Below are positions 1-6,345 of a stretch of DNA of 6,345 nt, one piece after another. Location: the NCBI GenBank assembly GCA_007127425.1, contig SKZJ01000093.1, positions 1 through 6,345 on the forward strand, read 5' to 3'. The position numbers were made by a program, and so were the translations under genes. The notes beneath the pieces are model-generated. The model worked only from the letters and a program-made list of their open reading frames with translations. It made no database searches and was not told where the DNA came from. Within the stretch, counting starts at the first letter, position 1. The number at the start of each line of letters is the position of its first letter. The stretch comes from Wenzhouxiangella sp. (GTDB taxonomy: Bacteria; Pseudomonadota; Gammaproteobacteria; Xanthomonadales; Wenzhouxiangellaceae).

Positions 1-2
1 AT

Positions 3-3000
3 GCGCCGTTCGATGCCGCTCGTCTGCGCTGGGTGATCTACAGCCTGTTGCCGCGAGTGAGCGGACAAGCCGGTTTCGAGCCGCTGTCGGCATTCCTCGA
101 GCGTGACCGGGATCCGCGGCGACCGTTTCAACTGGCCGTCGCCATCGCCGATCTGTTCGAGCAATACCAGTTCTACCGTGCCGACTGGCTGCTGGAGTGG
201 GAGCTTGGACGCGACCGCCTGGTGACGGCACACGGCCAGACTCAGCCGGTGCCCGAGCGCCAGCGTTGGCAGCCGGCATTGTGGCGTGAGGTGTTGCAAG
301 CCATTCCGGAAGCGCATCGCCGCTCCAGCCGGGCGCATCTGCATGATGAATTCGTCGGTCGCCTGCGCTCGGCCGATCAGGCCGGTGAATCGATTCCCAG
401 GCTGCCGCGGCGGGTCATCGTGTTCGGCATCAGTTCGCTGTCGATGCAGTTGATCGAGGGGCTCGAGGCGCTGGCGACCCAGTCGGAGGTGCTGGTTTGC
501 GTGCACAATCCCTGCCGCCATTACTGGGCCGACATCGTGCAGGATCGTGACCTGTTACGGAGCAAGCCGGGCAAGCGCTTCAAGTTGCGTCGTGGCTGGC
601 CGGACAACCTCACCAACGAGAACTTCCACCAGCACGCCAATCCGTTGCTGGCCGCCTGGGGGCGACAGGGGCGTGATTTCATTGCACTGCTGGATGAGAA
701 GGACCAGCCCGAGACCTATCGTCACTGGTTTGATCGAATCGATGTGTTCGAGGACCATCTAATCGGGTCATCCGATTGCCTGCTGCACCGGCTGCAGCAG
801 GGCATTCTCGATCTTGAGCCTCTGCCCGAGGAGCCGGCCGAGCGCGCCACCGTCGCGACCGGTGATCGTTCGATCACCTTTCACGTGGCCCACAGCCGCC
901 AGCGCGAGGTCGAGATCCTGCATGACCAGCTGCTCGAAGCCATGCGCGAGGATCCCGGGCTGCATCCCCGGGACATCATCGTCATGGTGCCCGACATCGA
1001 CGCCTACGCACCGCACATCGAGGCGGTGTTCGGTACGCTGGCAGACCGAGACAACGATGGCCGCCGCGACCCGCGATTCATCTCCTTCAGCATTGGTGAC
1101 AGGCGCCAGCGCTTCACCTCCGGTTGCCTGCGGGTGTTCGAATCCCTGCTCGATCTGCCCGATGCCCGCCTGACGGCACCGGAGATCATCGATCTGCTGC
1201 AGGTGCCGGCGGTACGCGCGCGCTTCGATATTGCCGAGGATGAGCTCGAACGCATTACCCGCTGGCTGGACGGTGCCGGGATTCGCTGGGGGCTGCACGG
1301 AAATCATCGTGCCCGCTTCGACCTGGACGAGGACTACGACATCAACAGTTGGCTGTTCGGTCTCAGGCGCATGTTGCTGGCCTATGCCAGCGGCGATGGT
1401 GAGGCCTTTGCCGGCATCCAGCCGTATGATGAAATCGGCACCGGCGATGCCGACCTGGTCGGGCGGCTGGCCGCGCTGGTCGAAACCCTGGGCCGGCACT
1501 GGCGTGCCCTGGCCGGGGCGACAGCGGCCGTTGACTGGGTGGATCGCCTGCGTCGTCTCGTCGACGATTTTCTGCTGCCGCAGACCGGTGAGGACGAGTT
1601 GGCCTGCTATCGCATCGAGCAGGCCATTGAGGGCCTGGAATCGGCGCTGACCGATTCCGAAGTGGCCGGCGACGTGCCCCAGGCGGTGATCCGCGACTGC
1701 CTGATCGAGGCGCTGGACGCCGACAACGTCTCGCACCGTTTCCTGGCCGGCACGGTCAATTTCTCTACGCTGATGCCGATGCGCGCCATTCCCTTCAAGC
1801 GCGTGTGCCTGCTCGGCATGAACGAGGGCGATTATCCGCGCACGCGCAAGCCGGTGGACTTCGACCTGATGAGTGATTTCTATCGCCCGGGCGACCGCTC
1901 GCGCCGCGAGGATGACCGCTATCTGTTTCTCGAAGCGGTGCTGTCGGCACGCGAACACCTGTACGTCAGCTGGGTCGGTCGCAGCATTCGCAACAATGCC
2001 GAGCTGCCGCCGTCGGTGCTGGTCGGTCAGCTGCGCGACCATATTGCGGGCGGCTGGCAGCTCGAAGGGGCCGAGGCCGATCCCGACCCGGGGTTGCAGT
2101 TGCTCGATTACCTGAGCACCGACTACCCCCTGCAACCGTTCAGTCGCGATTACTTCCGTGCCAGTGGCCGGCACTTTACCTATGCGCGCGAGTGGCGCGC
2201 CGCCCACGAGACCGTCGATGCCGACTGGCATGCACTCGATACGCTGCCGCCCTGGCAGCCCGACGAGCCGCTCACGACTGCGATACTCGGGCGTTTTCTC
2301 GCCAGTCCCGTGGCCCACTTCCTGTCCATGCGACTGCAGGTCGATCTCAAGCAGGGGCAGACTTCGCTGCCCGACGAAGAGCCGTTCAGCCTCGATAATC
2401 TGCAGAAATGGCAGCTTCGCAACGAGTTGCTCGATGTGCTGCTCGGCTGTGAGGAACCGGAGCGATGGCCCGAGGTGCTGGAGCGTCATGCCCAGTGCAT
2501 GCGCCTGAGCGGCCGTCTGCCGGTGGGTCGCGCCGGCGAGACGATTCTCAAGGAACAGGTCGGCGAAGCCCGGCGTGCGGGCGAGCACTATCGCCAGTTG
2601 CTCGAGCAGTGGCCGCAGACTGCCGAGCCGCTGCCGCTGGAACTGAAGTTCGAGCCGGCCGGGGCTTCCCCCGTGCTGCTGGAAGACTGGTTGCCGCGCC
2701 TGCGACAGGGTCCCGACGGCAGTCTGGCGCTGATTCTGCCCAGTGCCAGCAACCTGTTTGAAAAGAACGGCAAGCCGCGTTGGGCCAAGCTGGTACGCAC
2801 CTGGCCGTTGCACCTGGCCGCCTGCGCCAGCGGTCTGGCCCTGGATACCTTTATGGTCTCTCCGCACGGTGTGGTCGGCCTGAAGTCGATCGAGCCCGAA
2901 CAAGCCCACGGGTTGCTGGGCCGCCTGATCGAGGCCTGGCTGGAAGGCCTCCGCCGGCCCCTGCCGGTGGCTTGCGAGTCCGCCTTCGCCTTGCTGATGG

Positions 3001-3245
3001 CCAGGCCCGAAGCGCCGGACGATGACGGTTGGCAGCCGAAAGCTTTGAAGGCAGCGCGAAGCAAGTTCGAAAGCGGTTTCAGTTACACCGGCGAAGTCGA
3101 CAAGGACCCGGCGCTCAAGCGCCTGTATCCGGCATTCGACGACCTGTTGGCCGGTGAGCCGGGCGATGACCTGATGCACTGGGCATCGGTGTTGTACGCA
3201 CCGCTGGTCAATTGCTGGCACGGACAGCAGGAGGAATCATCATGA
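3..3245 (+). CDS. recC: RecBCD enzyme subunit RecC (exodeoxyribonuclease V gamma), 5'-partial
   Basis: RecC is the scaffold of the cytoplasmic RecBCD helicase-nuclease; it splits the incoming duplex and recognises Chi in the 3'-ended strand. The frame is open from base 3 to the TGA at 3243-3245, giving 1080 visible residues. The GTG at 33 is not the start: the ten codons before it already match the family (F..A.LRW leading into SLLP, like E. coli MSWKLMTLLP), so about 84 N-terminal residues lie before the window. Motifs matching E. coli RecC in order: DLFEQY..YR (150-179), NPCRHYWADI (507-536), SITFHVAHS then QREVE (870-911), PRDIIVMVPDID (within 967-1003), TLMPMRAIPFK and CLLGMNEGDYPR (1767-1841), GDRSRREDDRYLFLEA (1890-1937). 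The 3' third (about 2270-3240) is the more diverged C-terminal nuclease-like domain, which is catalytically dead in E. coli RecC. The visible part is about 40 residues longer than the matching E. coli stretch. No frameshift or internal stop. It overlaps recB by 4 bases. Identification is secure; symbol from direct recognition of the family. Confidence 0.97.
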   Translation, partial: APFDAARLRWVIYSLLPRVSGQAGFEPLSAFLERDRDPRRPFQLAVAIADLFEQYQFYRADWLLEWELGRDRLVTAHGQTQPVPERQRWQPALWREVLQAIPEAHRRSSRAHLHDEFVGRLRSADQAGESIPRLPRRVIVFGISSLSMQLIEGLEALATQSEVLVCVHNPCRHYWADIVQDRDLLRSKPGKRFKLRRGWPDNLTNENFHQHANPLLAAWGRQGRDFIALLDEKDQPETYRHWFDRIDVFEDHLIGSSDCLLHRLQQGILDLEPLPEEPAERATVATGDRSITFHVAHSRQREVEILHDQLLEAMREDPGLHPRDIIVMVPDIDAYAPHIEAVFGTLADRDNDGRRDPRFISFSIGDRRQRFTSGCLRVFESLLDLPDARLTAPEIIDLLQVPAVRARFDIAEDELERITRWLDGAGIRWGLHGNHRARFDLDEDYDINSWLFGLRRMLLAYASGDGEAFAGIQPYDEIGTGDADLVGRLAALVETLGRHWRALAGATAAVDWVDRLRRLVDDFLLPQTGEDELACYRIEQAIEGLESALTDSEVAGDVPQAVIRDCLIEALDADNVSHRFLAGTVNFSTLMPMRAIPFKRVCLLGMNEGDYPRTRKPVDFDLMSDFYRPGDRSRREDDRYLFLEAVLSAREHLYVSWVGRSIRNNAELPPSVLVGQLRDHIAGGWQLEGAEADPDPGLQLLDYLSTDYPLQPFSRDYFRASGRHFTYAREWRAAHETVDADWHALDTLPPWQPDEPLTTAILGRFLASPVAHFLSMRLQVDLKQGQTSLPDEEPFSLDNLQKWQLRNELLDVLLGCEEPERWPEVLERHAQCMRLSGRLPVGRAGETILKEQVGEARRAGEHYRQLLEQWPQTAEPLPLELKFEPAGASPVLLEDWLPRLRQGPDGSLALILPSASNLFEKNGKPRWAKLVRTWPLHLAACASGLALDTFMVSPHGVVGLKSIEPEQAHGLLGRLIEAWLEGLRRPLPVACESAFALLMARPEAPDDDGWQPKALKAARSKFESGFSYTGEVDKDPALKRLYPAFDDLLAGEPGDDLMHWASVLYAPLVNCWHGQQEESS
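626..633 (-). other. Chi-like octamer (E. coli GCTGGTGG), minus strand
   Basis: The + strand reads CCACCAGC, so the minus strand carries the exact E. coli Chi octamer. It sits inside recC, in codons for a H-Q-H stretch. In E. coli, RecBCD arriving from the 3' side of the octamer is switched from degradation to RecA loading. Whether this organism uses the same Chi sequence is unknown, and one copy can easily arise by chance in GC-rich DNA. Confidence 0.3.
3229..3234 (+). promoter_or_regulatory. Ribosome binding site of recB (AGGAGG)
   Basis: A six-base AGGAGG, a perfect Shine-Dalgarno core, ends seven bases before the recB ATG at 3242. It lies inside the last codons of recC. The spacing is close to optimal and supports this ATG as the recB start. 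It suggests recB can load its own ribosomes as well as receive those finishing recC. Confidence 0.85.
3242..3245 (+). other. recC stop / recB start overlap (ATGA)
   Basis: The recB start ATG (3242-3244) shares bases with the recC stop TGA (3243-3245). Such a four-base overlap is the usual arrangement for translational coupling by ribosome re-initiation, and fits two subunits made for the same complex. Coupling is inferred; the overlap is seen directly. Confidence 0.9.
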
Positions 3246-6200
3246 CGCGCCAGGCCAGGCCGCTGGATCCGAAAACCCTGCCGCTGACCGGCACGCGCCT
3301 GATCGAGGCCAGTGCCGGTACCGGCAAGACCTGGACCATTGCCGCGCTCTATCTTCGCCTGATTCTCGGTATCGACTGTCGCGCGCTGGAACCGCCCAAT
3401 ATCCTCGTGCTGACGTTTACCCGCGCCGCCACCCAGGAATTGCGCGAACGGGTTCGCCAGCGCCTGACCGAGGCGGCGGCCGCCTTTCGAACCGGCGAAA
3501 GTGATGATGAGTATCTTGCCTGGCTGCTGGGTTGCTTTTCCCCTGAACAATACAGCGGCTGCGCGCGCACGCTCGATATCGCTGCTGAATGGATGGACGA
3601 GGCGGCCATTCACACCATTCATGCCTGGTGCCAGACCATGCTGCGCCAGCATGCCTTCGACAGCGGCAGCCTGTTCGACCAGGAAGTCGACAGCCTCGAT
3701 CCGGCCTTGCTGCACCGTGCCGCGGCCGACTACTGGCGGGCCCATTTCTGTCTTGACCATCCCGCGGCTGACGCCTTGACCGGAATCGCCGCCGACCCGG
3801 CCGAGCTGGCTGCCCGGGTTCGCCAGTTGATGCAGCCTGAAGTGCGGGTGGTGGCCGGCGGGCAGCCGCTGGGAGATGGCACGGCGCCCGTTGAAGCGCT
3901 GGATCAGTTGGCCGACTGGCAACGTCGGCGTGATGAACGGCTCGCCGCGGTGCGCCAGCAATGGGTAGCAGAACGGGGTGAGATTCAGGCGGTTCTCGAT
4001 GAGGCCGTTACCCGTGGTGACCTGAATGCCCGGAGCATCAATGCCGCCAAGGCGGCGAGCTGGTATCAGGCCATTGACGACTGGGCCGGTCAGGGCGATG
4101 ACCCACCGGCCGAACTGGCAAAGTTCCGGGCCGGATTCGTACGTGGGCTGGCGAAGAAGAATTGCCCGGCACCGGAGCATCCGTGGTTCGAAGCGGTTGA
4201 GCAGGCCTTGAGCGAGGTGGAGGCACTGGGGGATGTTCCCGACTGGCAGTCGGGCATCTGGCAGCACGCCGCGCGCCATATCAGCCGGCGTTTTCATGCC
4301 GAGAAGCAGCGCCATAACCGACTGGATTTCAATGATCTGCTGACCCACCTCGACGACGCCCTGGACCGGCCCGAAGGGCAACGCTTGCAAGCGCGCATTC
4401 TGGAAGCCTTTCCGGTGGCCCTGGTCGACGAGTTCCAGGACACCGACCCGGTCCAGTACCGGGTATTCGAGCGGGTCTGGGGGCAGTGCGATTCCGGGGC
4501 TGAGCCGGATTGCGGCCTGCTGATGATCGGTGACCCCAAGCAGGCCATTTACGGCTTTCGCGGAGCCGATATTCACACCTACCTCAAGGCCCGGCGTGCC
4601 ACGGAGAACCACTACACGCTGGATCGCAATTTCCGCTCCAGTGAAGGGCTGGTGGCCGCGGCCAATCACCTGTTCGGCAGCGGTGAGGGCCATCCCGAGG
4701 GCGCGTTCGCGTTTGGCAGCGACCCGGAACACGGTATTCCATTCGAACCGGTGCGCGCGCGTGGGCGCGAAGAGGTGCTGCAGGTCGATGGGGAGATACC
4801 GCCGGCGATGACGTTGTGGTATCACGCCGAGGCCGAAGGCAGCCGTAACCTGCCGCTGGGTGCCTATCGTGATGCCATGGCCGGGCAGACGGCCGCCCAG
4901 GTGACCGAATTGCTCAACCAGGCGGCTACCGGGCAGGCCGGCTTCGTTCGTGATGACGAGCTGACCGCACTCAAGCCGGCCGATATCGCCGTGCTGGTGC
5001 GCAGCGGCATGGAGGCCCGGATGGTCCGTGATGCCCTGAGTGAGCGCGGCGTGTCCAGCGTTTTTCTGTCCGACCGCGACTCGGTCTTCGATACCGAACA
5101 GGCGCAGGATCTTTCGCTGATTCTGCGGGCGGTGGCCGAGCCGGATGACGATCGCCGGCTGCGGGCCGCCCTGGGCACCCGGGCCATGGCGCGAACGCTG
5201 GCCGAACTCGACCGGATCAACCAGGACGAGGAGCGGCTGGAATCGCTGTTCGACGACTTTGCCGTCTTCCATCGCATCTGGCAACGCCAGGGCGTGCTGG
5301 CCATGCTGCGGCGTCTGCTGGCGCATTTCGATATGCCCGCTCGCCTGCTGGCCAGCCCGACCGACGGCGAACGCGCCTTGACCAACCTGCTGCACCTGGC
5401 CGAATTACTGCAGGCCGAGAGCCAGTCGCTCGATGGCCAGCAGGCCCTGATCCAGTGGCTGGAAGAGCAGCTCGGTGCCGATCAGCGCGGCGAGGTCGAT
5501 GAGCAGATCCTGCGCCTGGAAAGCGACGCTGAACTGGTGCGGGTGGTGACCATCCACTCGTCGAAGGGGCTGGAATATCCGCTGGTGTTTCTGCCCTTCG
5601 TATGCGGCTATCGCGAGGAGAAGAAGACCGACTGGCTGACCTATCACGATGGGGAGGGCCGGCGGGTGCTCGATATCGCCGGTGACGACAATGCCCTGGC
5701 GGCCGCCCGGCGCGAACGCATCCAGGAAGACCTGCGGTTGCTCTACGTGGCGGTGACCCGGGCACGTCATGCCTGCTGGCTGGGTACAGCACCCACGCGC
5801 AGCGGTGGTGGCAAGAACGCCGCCCCGGCGCTGGACGAACACCCTTTCGGGCACCTTCTGTTGGGATTGGCCGATGAGGATGATCAGCCGCGCTCCATGC
5901 ACGAATTGCTTGATCGACTGGCCATGGGCTGTGATCAGCTCCGGATCGAACCCCTGAGACAAGCGTCGGCAGTTCACGCCCTGATCGACTCGGCCACCGA
6001 AACCCTGCAGCCGGCGCGTGAGTACGATGGCCGCCCACGGCAACCGTGGTGGATTGCCAGTTACTCGGCCATTCGCCAGATCGGTGCCGCACCAGCGGTG
6101 GACATCGAGAGTGCGGCCGAGGACCAGGCGCTGGAGGAAGCCGAGACCTCACCCGAAGAGCGAATCACTGTGGCTGCCGTCGACAGCCCGCACGGTTTTC

Positions 6201-6345
6201 CGCGCGGCCCGGGTCCCGGCACTTTCCTGCACGGCCTGCTGGAGTGGGCCGGTCGTCAGGGTCTGGGTGCATCGGCCAGCAATCCGGAGGCATTCAACGA
6301 TCAGATCGAGCGCCGCTGTCGTCTGCGCGGCTGGCAGCGCTGGAC
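3242..6345 (+). CDS. recB: RecBCD enzyme subunit RecB (exodeoxyribonuclease V beta), 3'-partial
   Basis: RecB is the 3'-5' SF1A helicase and sole nuclease of RecBCD. I translated the frame by hand: it is open from the ATG at 3242 to the window edge, giving 1034 complete codons plus two bases, with no internal stop. Helicase motifs in order: Walker A ASAGTGKT (residues 23-30, with Lys29 at the same number as in E. coli); motif Ia LTFTRAAT (57-64); AIHTIHAWCQ (122-131); Walker B VDEFQDTD (395-402); motif III GDPKQAIYGFRGAD (430-443); motif IV LDRNFRSS (460-467); motif V TIHSSKGLEYP (770-780); motif VI EDLRLLYVAVTRAR (829-842). An acidic stretch around 954-976 probably tethers the nuclease domain. 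That domain begins with GTFLHGLLE (993-1001), whose His997 aligns with catalytic His956 of E. coli. The metal-binding aspartates and catalytic lysine lie beyond the window. E. coli RecB has 1180 residues, so roughly 150-200 are missing. The start is supported by AGGAGG at 3229-3234 and the conserved distance to Walker A. Confidence 0.97.
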   Translation, partial: MTRQARPLDPKTLPLTGTRLIEASAGTGKTWTIAALYLRLILGIDCRALEPPNILVLTFTRAATQELRERVRQRLTEAAAAFRTGESDDEYLAWLLGCFSPEQYSGCARTLDIAAEWMDEAAIHTIHAWCQTMLRQHAFDSGSLFDQEVDSLDPALLHRAAADYWRAHFCLDHPAADALTGIAADPAELAARVRQLMQPEVRVVAGGQPLGDGTAPVEALDQLADWQRRRDERLAAVRQQWVAERGEIQAVLDEAVTRGDLNARSINAAKAASWYQAIDDWAGQGDDPPAELAKFRAGFVRGLAKKNCPAPEHPWFEAVEQALSEVEALGDVPDWQSGIWQHAARHISRRFHAEKQRHNRLDFNDLLTHLDDALDRPEGQRLQARILEAFPVALVDEFQDTDPVQYRVFERVWGQCDSGAEPDCGLLMIGDPKQAIYGFRGADIHTYLKARRATENHYTLDRNFRSSEGLVAAANHLFGSGEGHPEGAFAFGSDPEHGIPFEPVRARGREEVLQVDGEIPPAMTLWYHAEAEGSRNLPLGAYRDAMAGQTAAQVTELLNQAATGQAGFVRDDELTALKPADIAVLVRSGMEARMVRDALSERGVSSVFLSDRDSVFDTEQAQDLSLILRAVAEPDDDRRLRAALGTRAMARTLAELDRINQDEERLESLFDDFAVFHRIWQRQGVLAMLRRLLAHFDMPARLLASPTDGERALTNLLHLAELLQAESQSLDGQQALIQWLEEQLGADQRGEVDEQILRLESDAELVRVVTIHSSKGLEYPLVFLPFVCGYREEKKTDWLTYHDGEGRRVLDIAGDDNALAAARRERIQEDLRLLYVAVTRARHACWLGTAPTRSGGGKNAAPALDEHPFGHLLLGLADEDDQPRSMHELLDRLAMGCDQLRIEPLRQASAVHALIDSATETLQPAREYDGRPRQPWWIASYSAIRQIGAAPAVDIESAAEDQALEEAETSPEERITVAAVDSPHGFPRGPGPGTFLHGLLEWAGRQGLGASASNPEAFNDQIERRCRLRGWQRW
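4648..4655 (+). other. Chi-like octamer (E. coli GCTGGTGG), plus strand
   Basis: An exact GCTGGTGG lies inside recB just after helicase motif IV, spanning codons for G-L-V-A (ggg ctg gtg gcc). CTG and GTG are the favoured Leu and Val codons here, so an L-V pair gives most of the octamer without selection. I found no other plus-strand copy in the window. Function is not established. Confidence 0.3.

Noticed and set aside
33..35. GTG at 33 as the recC start codon
   Set aside because: The ten codons upstream (3-32) are in frame and already match conserved RecC sequence, and E. coli RecC has about 95 residues before this point. The gene is cut by the window edge.
953..973. Perfect 7-bp inverted repeat TCCCGGG / CCCGGGA with a 7-base loop
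   Set aside because: It lies in the middle of recC over codons for a conserved family segment (DPGLHPRD, like DPTLTPRD in E. coli) and has no T-run after it. It is a chance GC-rich palindrome, not a terminator.
768..3221. Open minus-strand frame of 817 codons opposite recC
   Set aside because: It is codon-for-codon the mirror of the recC frame. Stops there can arise only where recC uses TCA, TTA or CTA, which are rare in this GC-rich codon usage. The translated protein is low-complexity, rich in Q, G, R and A, and resembles no family I know.
3083..5395. Open minus-strand frame of 770 codons opposite recB
   Set aside because: It is again codon-aligned with the recB frame over nearly all its length, so its openness follows from the scarcity of TCA, TTA and CTA in recB. 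No recognisable domain and no plausible ribosome binding site or promoter was noticed. The minus frame at 5405-6043 has the same explanation.
5217..6152. Minus-strand frame of 311 codons opposite the 3' part of recB
   Set aside because: Its product is dominated by R, P, A, S and G, as expected of an out-of-frame reading of GC-rich coding DNA, and it covers conserved RecB helicase motifs V and VI.
1..6345. Possible undescribed defence or mobile system
   Set aside because: Both frames that fill the window are ordinary, intact recC and recB with all visible family motifs. There is no intergenic gap, no direct repeat array, no integrase or transposase, and no shift in base composition.

Overview
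The window holds two adjacent genes on the + strand and almost nothing else. They are the 3' nine-tenths of recC (exodeoxyribonuclease V gamma subunit; the 5' end lies before the window) and the first five-sixths or so of recB (beta subunit; it runs off the right edge). Both are core genes of RecBCD, the helicase-nuclease that processes double-strand breaks and degrades foreign linear DNA. I see no accessory island, mobile element, RNA gene or CRISPR array, and no sign of an undescribed system.

Organism: a GC-rich gammaproteobacterium (about 60-65% GC by eye, strong preference for G/C at third codon positions). Both proteins can be aligned with Escherichia coli RecC and RecB, recalled from memory, over their whole visible length, and all diagnostic motifs are intact. 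I cannot place the organism more finely; a GC-rich lineage such as Chromatiales or a Xanthomonadales relative is only a guess.

Layout: recC occupies 3-3245. Its last four bases (ATGA, 3242-3245) contain the recB start codon, and a strong AGGAGG ribosome binding site lies seven bases upstream of that start, inside the end of recC. The two genes are therefore one transcriptional unit and probably translationally coupled. In E. coli the ptrA gene separates recC from recB; here nothing does. recD probably follows recB beyond the window, but that cannot be seen.

Working together: RecB is the 3'-5' motor and carries the only nuclease. RecC is the scaffold that splits the duplex and reads Chi in the exiting 3' strand. 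RecD, if present, is the 5'-3' motor. The most useful observation is in RecC. Most visible positions linked to Chi reading in E. coli are kept, but the D136 equivalent is Glu, and the segment equivalent to 647-655 differs at five of nine positions, so the Chi sequence of this organism should not be assumed to be GCTGGTGG. Two copies of that E. coli octamer do occur in the window, one per strand, but both could be chance in GC-rich coding DNA.
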